From Bifidobacterium animalis subsp. animalis ATCC 25527 (GTDB lineage: Bacteria; Actinomycetota; Actinomycetes; Actinomycetales; Bifidobacteriaceae), in contig NC_017834.1 in assembly GCF_000260715.1 (NCBI RefSeq), forward strand, positions 1,798,001 through 1,862,000: a stretch of 64,000 nt of DNA, given 5' to 3'. The notes beneath the pieces were generated by a model. It was not told where the DNA came from. It saw only the letters and a program-made list of their open reading frames with translations, and searched no databases. Shown one piece after another: positions 36,777 through 45,964 of this stretch; position 1 is the stretch's first letter, and the number at the start of each line of letters is the position of its first letter. The translations under genes and the position numbers were made by a program.

Positions 36777-38191
36777 CGGAATGCCTCCTCATTCTTGTAC
36801 GAACCGCTGCTGCGGTAGGTGATCAGCGACACGACCGCGAGCACGATGAAGGTCATGATGCCTATGACGGCGCCGAGGTTGTAGTCGTTGTTGTCCACGG
36901 TCAGCTTGTACAGCCAAGTGATGAGCAAATCGGTCTTGCCGGCCGAATCGCCGACCACCGACGGCTCGCCGCGGGTCAGCAGGTAGATGACGTTGAAGTT
37001 GTTCACGTTGCCGGTGAACGTCGTGATCAGGTACGGGGTCAGCACGAAGATGATGTACGGCATCGTGATCTTCGTGAAGATCTGCCACCAGTTCGCACCG
37101 TCGATCTCGGCGGCCTCGTACTGGTCGGCCGGAATGTTCTGCAGAATGCCGGTCACCTGCATGATCGTGTACGGAATGCCGACCCACAGGTTGATCACGA
37201 TGACGGTCACACGGGCCCAGGTCGCATTGGTGAAGAACGGCATCGGATCGCTGATCCAGCCCCAGTTCATGAAGATGCGGTTGATGGCGCCCTGGGGCTG
37301 GAGCATCTGGTGCATGACGAGCAGCGACACGAACTGCGGAACGGCGATCGACATCGAGAAGATGGCACGCCAGAAGCCCTTGCCTTGCGTGGTCTTGCGG
37401 TTGATGACCATGGCCAGGAACAGACCGCAGAAGAAGTTGAGGAACGTCGCGAAGAACGCCCAGATCAACGTCCAGCCGAGCACCGACATGAACAGTCGGG
37501 CCGAGACGATGCTGCCTGAATTGCTGAACACCGTCTTGAAGTTCTCGAAGCCCACCCAGTCGAACAACACCAAATGGTTGTGGTCGTAGCTGGTGAAGGC
37601 CATCGAGATCATGAAGATCAACGGCAGCACCGTGAAGATCAGAATGCCCAGCGTCGGCAGCGCCAAGAACAGAATGTTCGCCTTCTCGTTGAGCAATGTG
37701 TGAATGTCGTCGAGCAACGACGGCGCATGGCCGTTCTTGCCGGCAAGGCACTGCGCCTTGTATGCCGAGCGGATCGCAAGATCCCACCACAGCACGAACA
37801 CGGCGCACAACACCAGCGTGCATACGCCATACAACAGAATCAGCACCGAGTTGTCGCCGGCCGTGTGGACCAGCTTGGCACCCACCCATTCGGTGCTGGC
37901 CTGACGCCATCCCAGCGATGGGAGCATCGCGAGGTTATGCGCGCCGGCATAGATCATGAATACGATGAAGCCGATCTCACCTGCCAGGAAGATCACGCCC
38001 TTGGCAATCTGGTGACGGGCGAAATTACCCAACCCGAAGAAGATGATGGAGAGCTTCGTGAACACATCGCCGTTCTTCAGCGCTGCACTCAGTGTGTATG
38101 GCGATGGCGCCACATAGTCTGCACCCAACTTCTGGCGGCGCTTCATCTCTCGTTTTGAAAGGGTGACTACTGAACTACTCATTCCTTTCAA
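36773..38191 (-). CDS. malF: maltodextrin ABC permease, MalF-like
   Basis: The 472-residue protein (469 if started at ATG 38182) has about eight hydrophobic helices and a large N-terminal extension with extra helices, typical of MalF. The EAA motif is QNIPADQYEAAEIDGANWWQIF. MalF pairs with MalG as the translocation channel for maltose/maltodextrin. The start is uncertain: TTG 38191 has GAGAGG just upstream, ATG 38182 has AAAGGA abutting it. A 270-base gap with a hairpin separates it from malE. Confidence 0.88.
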   Translation of the reverse strand: MKGMSSSVVTLSKREMKRRQKLGADYVAPSPYTLSAALKNGDVFTKLSIIFFGLGNFARHQIAKGVIFLAGEIGFIVFMIYAGAHNLAMLPSLGWRQASTEWVGAKLVHTAGDNSVLILLYGVCTLVLCAVFVLWWDLAIRSAYKAQCLAGKNGHAPSLLDDIHTLLNEKANILFLALPTLGILIFTVLPLIFMISMAFTSYDHNHLVLFDWVGFENFKTVFSNSGSIVSARLFMSVLGWTLIWAFFATFLNFFCGLFLAMVINRKTTQGKGFWRAIFSMSIAVPQFVSLLVMHQMLQPQGAINRIFMNWGWISDPMPFFTNATWARVTVIVINLWVGIPYTIMQVTGILQNIPADQYEAAEIDGANWWQIFTKITMPYIIFVLTPYLITTFTGNVNNFNVIYLLTRGEPSVVGDSAGKTDLLITWLYKLTVDNNDYNLGAVIGIMTFIVLAVVSLITYRSSGSYKNEEAFR

Positions 38192-38352
38192 CCGCCTCTC
38201 TAAAACTCAAAATATGTGCAGGGACATCGCCCATGCACGGCGCCGGCTCTGCGGTTCACGCGACAGTTGCGTGCAGGCGCCGAACAGGCATTAGGAATCC
38301 GAATAACTAGTGATTTGAATGTGCATTGTCTGTGCGTTGCGCACAGAGCAAA

Positions 38353-38390
38353 TGTGCGGAAAGCCCAGGTTCCCCTCAGCTTTCCGCACA
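38353..38390 (-). terminator. hairpin between malE and malF
   Basis: TGTGCGGAAAGC (38353-38364) / GCTTTCCGCACA (38379-38390), 12 bp, in the gap between malE and malF and without a T-tract. Such a hairpin could stabilise malE mRNA or reduce transcription into malF, giving more binding protein than permease, a known pattern in bacterial mal operons. Confidence 0.5.
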
Positions 38391-38461
38391 TATACAGACC
38401 GGGTTCGGCGCCGGTGTAGCGCCGGATGCCTCACCCAGTCATCGGAGTGTGCTGAGCGGCA

Positions 38462-39721
38462 TCACTGCTTGTTGGCGACGTCCTTCTTCACGCTTGCCAT
38501 GAAGTCGGCGGTCTTCTGCTTCACGTTGCCGTCGTTGACCTGCTTGCTCACCAGAGCCTTGCCGAAGGTCTCGGCCGGGGTCCACCAGGCGGACATCGCG
38601 GAGATGGTCGGCTGCGCCACGGAGGTCTTCGCAATCGTGTCGAGCTGTGCCTGCACGTACGGCGAGGTGGACATGCCCTCGAGGTTCGTCAGCGTCTTGT
38701 CGGACGGAATGATCTGACGCATCTCCCAGTGCTTCTTCTGGGCCTCGGTGGAGCCGAGGAACGCAGCGAAGGCGGAGGCGACCTCAGGTGCCTTCGTGTT
38801 CGGGTTCATGCCAATCGCCTTGGAGCCGGCAAGAGCCTTCATCTGGTAGTCCTTGCCGCCGGCCTTGAAGGTCGGGACGGTGGCGGCACCGTACTTGTCA
38901 CCGAGCGCCTTCTGCACGTTCTCGGCATCCCAGGAGCCGGAGAAGTAGGCGTCGAGCGTGCCGTTCTTCAGACCTGCGAGGCCGAGAGTGCCGTCGTCGT
39001 TGGAGAAGTTCGGGTTGGCGACGAGCTTGACGAGCGCCTCGGAGACGGCGTCGGCGTTCGGGCCGAAGTCGATGCCGGCCTTGGCGTCGGTGCCCTTGCT
39101 GCCGAACATCGTCATGCCTGCACCGAGGTAAAACGCCGGGATGTACCAGGAGTTCTGCAGCGGGTAGGCGACCTTGCCCTTCTCCAGCATCGTGTCGAGC
39201 GACTTCGCGTCGTTGGCGGAGAACTTGTCTTTGTTGTAGTACATGAAGTACGTGTTCGAGGTGTATGGAACGCCGTAGATCTTGCCGTCAGTGCCGGTGA
39301 CCGAATCGACCATCGTCTGCGAGTTCTGTTCCTTCACCTGCTGGGACACCACGTCGTTGACCGGGGCGATGGCGTTCTGGTTGAGCAGATCGCCAAGCTG
39401 GTCGTTGGCGAACATGTACACATCGGCAGCCGCGGTCGGGTCGGTCTTCACGGTCTTGGCTGCGTCACCCTCGGCGACCACGGAGTTCTTCCACGTCACC
39501 TTGTATTCGGGGTGGGCCTTGCCAAAGGCTTCCTCCATGTCCTTGAGCCACTCGGAATCCTCGGACGGACCCCACACGGTCAGGTTCGCGGACTGCGTCT
39601 GTGACGGCTTGGATTCACCCGAGGCATTGGAATCCCCACCATTGGCCCCACAGGCGGCCATCGGTACGAGCATGGCCACAGCGGCCGCAAGGCCTACTGC
39701 CTTCTTCCATTCGATCTTCAT
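38462..39721 (-). CDS. malE: maltose/maltodextrin-binding lipoprotein
   Basis: The 419-residue solute-binding protein has a lipoprotein signal peptide (KKAVGLAAAVAMLVPMAACG, lipobox MAAC) and family-1 binding-protein features: LTVWGPSEDSEWLKDMEEAF, ADVYMFANDQLGDLLNQNA, YGVPYTSNTYFMYYNKD, WYIPAFYLGAGMTMFG. After lipidation it is anchored on the outside of the membrane and delivers maltodextrins to MalFG. AAAGGAAG precedes ATG 39721. It is the first gene of the operon; its promoter overlaps a LacI-type operator. Confidence 0.94.
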   Translation of the reverse strand: MKIEWKKAVGLAAAVAMLVPMAACGANGGDSNASGESKPSQTQSANLTVWGPSEDSEWLKDMEEAFGKAHPEYKVTWKNSVVAEGDAAKTVKTDPTAAADVYMFANDQLGDLLNQNAIAPVNDVVSQQVKEQNSQTMVDSVTGTDGKIYGVPYTSNTYFMYYNKDKFSANDAKSLDTMLEKGKVAYPLQNSWYIPAFYLGAGMTMFGSKGTDAKAGIDFGPNADAVSEALVKLVANPNFSNDDGTLGLAGLKNGTLDAYFSGSWDAENVQKALGDKYGAATVPTFKAGGKDYQMKALAGSKAIGMNPNTKAPEVASAFAAFLGSTEAQKKHWEMRQIIPSDKTLTNLEGMSTSPYVQAQLDTIAKTSVAQPTISAMSAWWTPAETFGKALVSKQVNDGNVKQKTADFMASVKKDVANKQ

Positions 39722-39787
39722 CGATCTCTTCCTTTCCTTCAATGCAACACCGTGCATTTCCTCGGCATCACGTTCGGGGAGTCTCCC

Positions 39788-39898
39788 TGAAACTGTTTCA
39801 CAGTCTAGTCATTTTCCTCAGCGAACGACTTTCAATGAAAACGGTTTCGCGCAACGCTCAGTGGTTATACTGTAGCGCATAGTTGCAAACGTTGTCAA
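39788..39898. promoter_or_regulatory. divergent malE / GH13 promoter region with LacI-type operators
   Basis: Three operator-like palindromes lie here: TGAAACTGTTTCA (39788-39800), TGAAAACGGTTTCGC (39836-39850) and TTGCAAACGTTGTCAA (39883-39898). On the minus strand TTGACA (39898-39893), 18 bases and TACAGT (39874-39869) form the malE promoter; its -35 lies in the third operator. On the plus strand TATACT (39866-39871) is a -10 for the glucosidase gene, with only a weak -35. The -10 elements of the two directions overlap, so one repressor can control both. Confidence 0.65.
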
Positions 39899-39989
39899 AA
39901 ATTGCCTCCGGACGAATCGCGGGCATGAAACAGACGAAACGGCACGGGATGCGACACAGCATCCCGGCACATACGGCAGGAGATACGGC

Positions 39990-41594
39990 ATGAGCAGCAA
40001 TCACCAGGTTCCACAATGGCTCAACCAAGCCACGTTCTACGAGATCTACCCGCAGAGTTTCGCGGACTCGAACGCCGACGGCATCGGAGACATCCCCGGC
40101 ATCATCGAACACCTCGATTACCTGCTGCAGCTGGGATGCAACGCGATCTGGCTCAACCCGCTCTACGAGTCGCCATTCCGCGACGCCGGCTACGACATCA
40201 GCGATTACACGAAAGTGGCCGCGCGCTATGGCACCAACGACGACCTCGCCTCGCTGTTCGAAGCGGCGCACGCGCGCGGCATGCACGTGCTGCTCGACCT
40301 CGTGCCGGGCCATACGTCGAACGAGCACCCCTGGTTCCACCAAAGTGCCACGGATTCGGCGAATCTGTACGACGACCGCTACATCTGGACCGACAACTGG
40401 ATCGAAGGGGGCGACGGGCTGCCGTTCATCGGCGGCACCGAAGCCCGCAACGGCGCCTACATCGTGAACTTCTTCGCGTTCCAGCCGGCGCTCAACTACG
40501 GCTTCGCCCATCCGCGCAAAGGCTGGCAGGCCCCGGCACTCGGCGATGAAGCACTGCGCACCTGCGACGCGATGCTCGACGTGATGCGCTTCTGGCTCGA
40601 CATGGGCGCCGACGGTTTCCGCGTGGACATGGCCGACAGCTTGGTGAAGGGTGACGATGACGGCAAACCCTATACGATTCGCACCTGGCAATACATGTTC
40701 GGGCAACTGCGCCGGGAATACCCCGAAGCCGCGTTCGTCTCGGAATGGGGACGCCCCGACGAGGCGTTCGAAGCCGGCTTCGACATGGACTTCTACCTCG
40801 ACTGGCGCTGGGATGGTGTGGCCAACGGCTACAACATGCTGCTGCGTAACACCGACACCCCCATGCTCCACGACGGCGACCGCAGCTATTTCAACGTGGA
40901 TTCCGGAACCAGCATCGTGCCGTTCCTCAAAGAGTACGAGCCGAGGCTCGAAGCGGCGCGCAAGGCACAGGCCTACTTCGACCTCATCACCTGCAACCAC
41001 GACACCGCGCGTCTGGTGCCACGTCTGAGCGTCCGCGAACTGGCCCTCGCCTATAGCACGATCTTCCTCATGCCCGGCGTGCCGTTCATCTACTACGGCG
41101 ACGAGATCGGCATGCGCTACCGTGACCTGCCCAGCAAGGAGGGCGGCTACACGCGCACCGGCTCGCGCACGCCGATGCAATGGGACGGCAGCCGGAACCA
41201 CGGCTTCTCGCAAGCCGCCTCCGACGCCCTCTACCTGCCCGTCGACGAGCGTGAGGGCGCACCGACCGTGGAGGCATCCATCGCCGACGGCGACTCGCTC
41301 TGGCATCATGTGCACGCAGCCCTCGAACAGCGCAGAAGCACCCCGGCCTTCGAACCGGATGCGGACTTCAGCGTACTGTTCGCCAAGAAGGGCAAGCGTT
41401 CCTTCGTGTTCAAGCGCGCGAAAGACGGCATCTCGGCCATCGTGGCGGTCAATCCGGGCCGCGACAGCGAGACCGTGGTGCTGCCGGACGGCGACGGCTC
41501 CGAGGCGCGCACCATCACGCTGAACATCGGTGGCGCAACACTCGACTACACGACGCTCACGCTGCCCCCGCAGTCCTTCGCTGTATTGCAGTAG
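39990..41594 (+). CDS. GH13 alpha-glucosidase/amylase-family enzyme
   Basis: A 534-residue cytoplasmic GH13 enzyme divergent from malE. Conserved regions: LLDLVPGHTS, GFRVDMADSLV (nucleophile Asp near residue 212), FVSEWGRP (acid/base Glu near 251) and TCNHDTAR (transition-state Asp near 337). Starts TFYEIYPQSFADSNADGIG, an oligo-1,6-glucosidase-like entry. It is distinct from the 591-residue alpha-glucosidase at 51168 (N-terminus shared, C-terminal half different). The ATG has GCAGGAGAT just upstream. It could be an alpha-glucosidase or trehalose/sucrose-acting enzyme; maltose utilisation is the likely context. Confidence 0.88.
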   Translation: MSSNHQVPQWLNQATFYEIYPQSFADSNADGIGDIPGIIEHLDYLLQLGCNAIWLNPLYESPFRDAGYDISDYTKVAARYGTNDDLASLFEAAHARGMHVLLDLVPGHTSNEHPWFHQSATDSANLYDDRYIWTDNWIEGGDGLPFIGGTEARNGAYIVNFFAFQPALNYGFAHPRKGWQAPALGDEALRTCDAMLDVMRFWLDMGADGFRVDMADSLVKGDDDGKPYTIRTWQYMFGQLRREYPEAAFVSEWGRPDEAFEAGFDMDFYLDWRWDGVANGYNMLLRNTDTPMLHDGDRSYFNVDSGTSIVPFLKEYEPRLEAARKAQAYFDLITCNHDTARLVPRLSVRELALAYSTIFLMPGVPFIYYGDEIGMRYRDLPSKEGGYTRTGSRTPMQWDGSRNHGFSQAASDALYLPVDEREGAPTVEASIADGDSLWHHVHAALEQRRSTPAFEPDADFSVLFAKKGKRSFVFKRAKDGISAIVAVNPGRDSETVVLPDGDGSEARTITLNIGGATLDYTTLTLPPQSFAVLQ

Positions 41595-42008
41595 CGGCAT
41601 CCGCCACGGCGAGAACGGCCGTCGGCCAGACACACAGCCCCCCTGCTGTCTGGCCGACGGATTCACTATTCGATGAAGACGTAGTCATTGTCTAATCAAC
41701 GCATATTGTCGCATAGTTTTTGCAATCGATAGCACAATCCACCGCAGCCCCGCTCCCCTCGTGATATGGAGCCCGTTTCCATCCTCCGCATCCAACCGCG
41801 AATCATGTGAATTGCAAACGTGGGCGTGAAGAACACGTAAAAACCGCATGCATACCATTCCATAAAATCGCTAATTTTCGCAGAATATAGGGAGAACAAC
41901 GCCCTGTTCGCCATACTTGCAAACGATTTCATACTACGCTATACTGGAATCGACAGCGCACTCCAATGACGTAACTGCGCACATATGACCAATATCAGAA
42001 GGAACGAC
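41595..42008. other. gap between the GH13 gene and malQ
   Basis: No coding sequence. The gap contains TTGCAAACGTGGG (near 41812-41824) and the malQ promoter described separately. A hairpin of GTCGGCCAGACA/TGTCTGGCCGAC type lies near 41622-41663 beyond the glucosidase stop (CGGCCAGACAC ... GTCTGGCCGACGG), a possible terminator without T-tract. Confidence 0.5.
41917..41945 (+). promoter_or_regulatory. malQ promoter with operator at the -35
   Basis: TTGCAA (41917-41922), 17 bases, TATACT (41940-41945). The -35 belongs to TTGCAAACGATTTCA, the operator core shared with other promoters in this region, so repressor binding would block polymerase. The malQ ATG follows 63 bases later. Confidence 0.7.
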
Positions 42009-44207
42009 ATGTCTCAGATCAATTCAGCACCCCCACGCCGTGAAGAGAGCCCCGAGCGACTCGCACGACCGCTCATCCAGCTCGCCAAGGCGTGCGGTGT
42101 GGCCACCTGCTACATCGATCAGCTCGGCACCTATGTGGAGATTCGCGATGAAGTGCTCATCTCGGTGCTCGGCGCGCTTGGCGTCGACGCCTCCACCCCC
42201 GAGCTCGTCGACATCAACCTCAACGGACGCCGCAACGAGGCCCACGAACGCCTGGTGGCGCCCACCGTCGTCAAATTCCTCGGCACGCCCACCAGCGCAC
42301 AGCTGCGCACCAAGCACGGCGAGCCCCACATCGGACTCACACTCGAAGACGGCAGCGATGCCACCGGCGCCCTCTCGCTCACCTTCCGTGAGCACGATGG
42401 CGATGTGGACGTCTACGAGCTCGGCATCGGCGACGAACTGCCCATTGGCTACCACACGCTGCATGTTCGCGACGGCGAGACGGGCGGCGAGCGCGACGTC
42501 AACGTCACGCTGCTGTGCGCACCGGCGTCGATTCCGGTGCCCGACGCCGTCGCCTCGCACAAGCGCTGGGGGTGGATGACGCAGATGTATTCGGTGCGCT
42601 CCCCACAGTCCTGGGGCGTGGGCGATTACGAGGACCTGCGCGAACTGCTGGTGGACGCCGCCGGCTCGGGTGCCGACTTCATGCTCATCAACCCGGTGCA
42701 TGCGAGCGCGCCGGTGAGCCCGATCGAACCGTCGCCGTATTCGCCCATGTCACGCCGCTTCATCAACACCACGTACATTCGCCCGCAGAACATTGCCGAA
42801 TTCGCCGAGCTCAACGAGCAGGATGCCGCCGCCGTACGCGAATTGCACGAACAGGTCGCGCCGATGAACACCGAATCGTCTCCTATGGATCTCGACGCCG
42901 CGTGGAAGGCGAAGCGGGCCGCGCTGCAGATCATCTTCAGGCAGCCGCGCTCCGCGGAGCGCCAGGCCGAGTTCGAGGCGTTCAAGAAGAAGGCCGGCGC
43001 CGATCTCGACACCTGGGCACTGTGGAGCGTCGCCTTCGAAGTGCTCGGCGAGCCGTGGGAACCGGATTCCTGGTTCCGCATGGCAGCCAAGAGCAGCGCG
43101 CGCATCCAGGCGCTGAGAACCGAGCACGCCAACCTGTATGAGTTCGCCTGCTGGCTGCAGTGGATCGCCGAAGAGCAGATCGACGCCGCCCAACGTGCCG
43201 CACGCGACGCCGGCATGTCGCTTGGTCTCATGCAAGACATGGCCGTGGGCGTGCACTCCTACGGTGCGGACGTATGGGGCAATCCGGAACGCTTCGCCGT
43301 CGGCTCCGTCACCGTGGGCTGCCCGCCGGACTTCTACAACCAGCAGGGTCAGGATTGGGGCCAGCCGCCGCTCAACCCGAACTATCTCGAGCTCACCGGC
43401 TACCGCATGTACCGCGAGATGGTGCACCACATGTTCGAGCATGCGGGCGCCATTCGCATCGACCACATTCTCGGACTGTTCCGCCTGTGGTGGATCCCCG
43501 CCGGCCAGGGCGCCAAGGGCGGCGCATACGTCACCTACAACTACGATGCGATGATCGCGGTGCTCAGCATTGAGGCCACGCGAGTAAACGGCATTGTGAT
43601 CGGCGAGGATCTCGGCACCGTTCCCGATTACGTGCGCAATGTGCTCGCTCAGCATGGGCTGCTCGGCACCACGGTGGAATGGTTCGCCCGCGTGGACGAC
43701 TCCCCGAACGCCGGCGACCCGTACGCGATGCCGCAGACGTACCGCAAGTACTCGCTCTCGTCGGTCACCACACACGATCTGCCGCCGACCGCCGGCTATC
43801 TCATGCTCGAGCAGGTCAAACTACGCGAGGACCTCGGCCTGCTCACCGAGCCGGTGGAGGAGTTCCGCGAATCCGCACTCGCCGAGCGGCAGGCCATGCT
43901 CGATCTGCTCGTGCAGGGCGGTTGGCTGAGCCGTCAGGCCGCCGACGATGTGCCGAACAATCTGCAGACCATTGTCGAGGCGATGCACGCCATGCTCACC
44001 GACGCGCCTTCGCTGCTGCTGCAGGCCGCGCTCGTGGACGGCGTAGGCGAGGAACGCGCGCAGAACCAGCCGGGAACGTCGACGCAGTACCCGAACTGGC
44101 GCATTCCGCTCGCCGACGAGCATCTCAAGGTGGTGCCCACGCAGGAGGTGTTCAAGTCGCCGCGCGTGCAGGCGCTGGCGAAGATCATGAACCGCATCAA
44201 TCAGTAG
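42009..44207 (+). CDS. malQ: 4-alpha-glucanotransferase (amylomaltase)
   Basis: The 732-residue GH77 enzyme transfers alpha-1,4-glucan chains and turns maltose and short dextrins into longer ones, with glucose released. GH77 features: WGWMTQMYSVRSPQSWGVGDYEDL, IRIDHILGLFRLWWIP (nucleophile Asp), VIGEDLGTVPDYV (acid/base Glu), VTTHDLPPTAGYL. The N-terminal 150 residues hold a beta-sandwich domain as in E. coli-type MalQ. AGAAGGAA before ATG 42009 fixes the start. Together with pulA and the glucosidases it completes cytoplasmic maltodextrin breakdown. Confidence 0.95.
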   Translation: MSQINSAPPRREESPERLARPLIQLAKACGVATCYIDQLGTYVEIRDEVLISVLGALGVDASTPELVDINLNGRRNEAHERLVAPTVVKFLGTPTSAQLRTKHGEPHIGLTLEDGSDATGALSLTFREHDGDVDVYELGIGDELPIGYHTLHVRDGETGGERDVNVTLLCAPASIPVPDAVASHKRWGWMTQMYSVRSPQSWGVGDYEDLRELLVDAAGSGADFMLINPVHASAPVSPIEPSPYSPMSRRFINTTYIRPQNIAEFAELNEQDAAAVRELHEQVAPMNTESSPMDLDAAWKAKRAALQIIFRQPRSAERQAEFEAFKKKAGADLDTWALWSVAFEVLGEPWEPDSWFRMAAKSSARIQALRTEHANLYEFACWLQWIAEEQIDAAQRAARDAGMSLGLMQDMAVGVHSYGADVWGNPERFAVGSVTVGCPPDFYNQQGQDWGQPPLNPNYLELTGYRMYREMVHHMFEHAGAIRIDHILGLFRLWWIPAGQGAKGGAYVTYNYDAMIAVLSIEATRVNGIVIGEDLGTVPDYVRNVLAQHGLLGTTVEWFARVDDSPNAGDPYAMPQTYRKYSLSSVTTHDLPPTAGYLMLEQVKLREDLGLLTEPVEEFRESALAERQAMLDLLVQGGWLSRQAADDVPNNLQTIVEAMHAMLTDAPSLLLQAALVDGVGEERAQNQPGTSTQYPNWRIPLADEHLKVVPTQEVFKSPRVQALAKIMNRINQ

Positions 44208-44255
44208 GCGCGCATACACACTGCGCATGTTGCATATGCGCATGTTGCATATGTG

Positions 44256-44291
44256 AAAGGCCCACGGGTTCCGCGCCCATGGGCCTTTTGC
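44256..44291 (+). terminator. malQ terminator
   Basis: AAAGGCCCACGGG (44256-44268) pairs with CCCATGGGCCTTT (44276-44288; one mismatch) followed by TTTTG. Just upstream GCGCATGTTGCATAT is repeated twice (44222-44252). Confidence 0.75.
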
Positions 44292-44301
44292 GTGCCGTTT
44301 T

Positions 44302-44975
44302 TGCAATCCCAGTCTCAGCATGGATTGCCAGCAACGCCGTTCCATGCCATGGTGAGAGCAGACTTGCAGTCTCGACACAGCAATCGTCCCCTTCCTAACC
44401 ATGATGAGAACAGACTTGCAAATACGACACGAGAATGCGCGTTCCAGCTGCCCATCTGAAGATGGGTTCGCAAGACCAGCACGGTAATTCATGCTGCCGA
44501 TGCCGATCTGAGAGCAGACTTGCAAGACCGACACAGCAATCATCTCTCCATTGCCGTTTCGAGAGCGGAGTTGCAAATGCGACACATCTACGCGCCCCTC
44601 GATGAACGTGCCTGCAATCCCAACCTCAGCACGGCGCATCTGGCATGCCAGCGGCGTCATATTGAAAGTAGACTTGCAAATACGACACGAGAATGCGTGC
44701 TCCGGCTGCCCATCTGAGGATGAATCTGCAAGGCCGGCGCCATAGTTCACGCCACCGGCATCGATCTGAGAACAGACTTGCAAATGTGACACAGTATCCC
44801 TCACCTCGATGGCCAATCTGAGAACAGACTTGCAAGACCAGCACGATAATTCATGCTGCCGATGCCGATCTGAGAGCAGATTCGCAAATGCGGCACGCGA
44901 ATCCGACATTGCATCATCAATCTGAGAGCAGATTTGCAAATGCGGCATGCGAATCGGCAGCGCATTCTGCCAGGA
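44302..44975. repeat. 52-bp periodic array, family B, 12 or more units
   Basis: Units begin with GAGA-like boxes at 44354, 44406, 44458, 44510, 44561, (44613), 44664, 44716, 44768, 44820, 44872 and 44924, spacings 52 throughout except 51 once and 103 over one eroded pair. The unit is about 32 semi-conserved bases (consensus ATCTGAGAGCAGACTTGCAA, then nnGCGACACG and AAT) plus about 20 variable bases. Variable parts recur: units at 44406 and 44664 share one, units at 44458, 44716 and 44820 another, so the array grew by duplicating blocks. It is not a CRISPR array. It fills the gap between the convergent malQ and yesL-like genes. An ORF on the minus strand runs through it but is probably accidental. 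Confidence 0.88.
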
Positions 44976-45043
44976 AACGGATACGAGTCGGCAGGCCCGC
45001 GCACGACACGTCGAACACGGGACTGCCGATGACATGCGCGCGC

Positions 45044-45646
45044 CTATTGTCGCGTGTACCGGCGCAGTGCGTATTCGAGAATCGGCACGTGCAATGCGAG
45101 CATGCAGCCGTAGCCAAGCACAACGAGCAGGAAGAGCCCCTGCGGCATGTAGAACCATGCGGCGACGAGCACACCCACGAACACGACGTCGATCGCCACG
45201 CAGGCGAGCGTCGCGGGGAAGTAGACGACGCCGAACACGTAGGCGTTGCGCAGGGTCTGGCCAAGGGGGTTCTCGAAACGCGCCTGCAAATAGAACGCCC
45301 ATTCGAAGCCGATGGCCCAGATGATCGTCAGCGCGAATTTCGGAATGAGCAGCGGGGTGATCTGCAGCGCGATCCACGAATAGGAGATTGCGGCGCCGCA
45401 GATGCCGAAGATGAGCCACAGCAGCGTCGCCTTGGCGAGATTCTCGCGGAAGGCGGCGAAATAGTTGCGCGTGACCGTGCCTTGGCCGCGCTGCGATTTG
45501 CGTAGCGCGGTGGAACCGGCACACAGCGCGGCGCCGGCGGTGACCACGGGCAGCGATGTGACCAGCATGAGGATGTTGATCCAGATCGCGTCGGTGAGAT
45601 CGTTCCACCCCTGCATGAATCTGGAGTCTGGGGACAGGAATTTCAT
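45044..45646 (-). CDS. YesL-like (DUF624) membrane protein
   Basis: The 200-residue protein has five hydrophobic helices and the YesL/DUF624 start SPDSRFMQGWNDLTDAIWINILMLVTSLPVVTAGAALCAG, the most conserved segment of the family. These proteins accompany sugar ABC transporter operons; their function is unknown. Here it follows the second maltodextrin permease pair on the same strand after about 320 bases. Confidence 0.88.
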   Translation of the reverse strand: MKFLSPDSRFMQGWNDLTDAIWINILMLVTSLPVVTAGAALCAGSTALRKSQRGQGTVTRNYFAAFRENLAKATLLWLIFGICGAAISYSWIALQITPLLIPKFALTIIWAIGFEWAFYLQARFENPLGQTLRNAYVFGVVYFPATLACVAIDVVFVGVLVAAWFYMPQGLFLLVVLGYGCMLALHVPILEYALRRYTRQ

Positions 45647-45964
45647 CTGCGTCGCTTTCGTCGGTGCCGGGCACGATCTGGCCGGCGTATGGCATGCACC
45701 AGCTTACTCCAGTGCAGTTCGGGAAATCGGGTTGATGTGAATCAGGCCGGCAAGCCGGCATATGCGACTGGGGGCAGCCCGAAAGCCGCCCCCAGTCGCC
45801 TTGAGAGAGAAGAGGAAGGAAGACTAGCCCTTTACGGCACCGCCTCCGGCCCTGCAAGTATTGACCGGCCTACGGCCGGACCCAACACCACCCTCACGGC
45901 ACAGCCGCTCGGGCTGGCACCTGCAAACAGCGCACTGCGCTGTTTCCCAAGGGCTGACTCAACG
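45647..45964. other. gap with two hairpins and a duplicated gene-end fragment
   Basis: The stem GCGACTGGGGGC (45764-45775) / GCCCCCAGTCGC (45788-45799) lies below the permease operon and could terminate it. AAACAGCGCA/TGCGCTGTTT lies at 45925-45945, and AAGGGCTGAC (45949-45958) / GTCAGCCCTT (45964-45973) overlaps the permease stop codon. The fragment TAGCCCTTTACGGCACCGCC (45825-45844) repeats the last codons of the permease gene (coding GAVKG and stop), apparently a remnant of a second permease copy. Confidence 0.6.

Noticed and set aside
44302..44975. CRISPR array
   Set aside because: The period of about 52 is short for most types, the repeat part is degenerate, the variable parts recur in different units, and no cas gene is in the window.
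43821..45857. A 678-codon minus-strand frame across malQ and the 44.3 kb repeat array
   Set aside because: It overlaps malQ (antisense) and the repeat units shift frame every 52 bases, so no coherent peptide repeat results; there is no start signal. It is an effect of GC-rich, stop-poor sequence.
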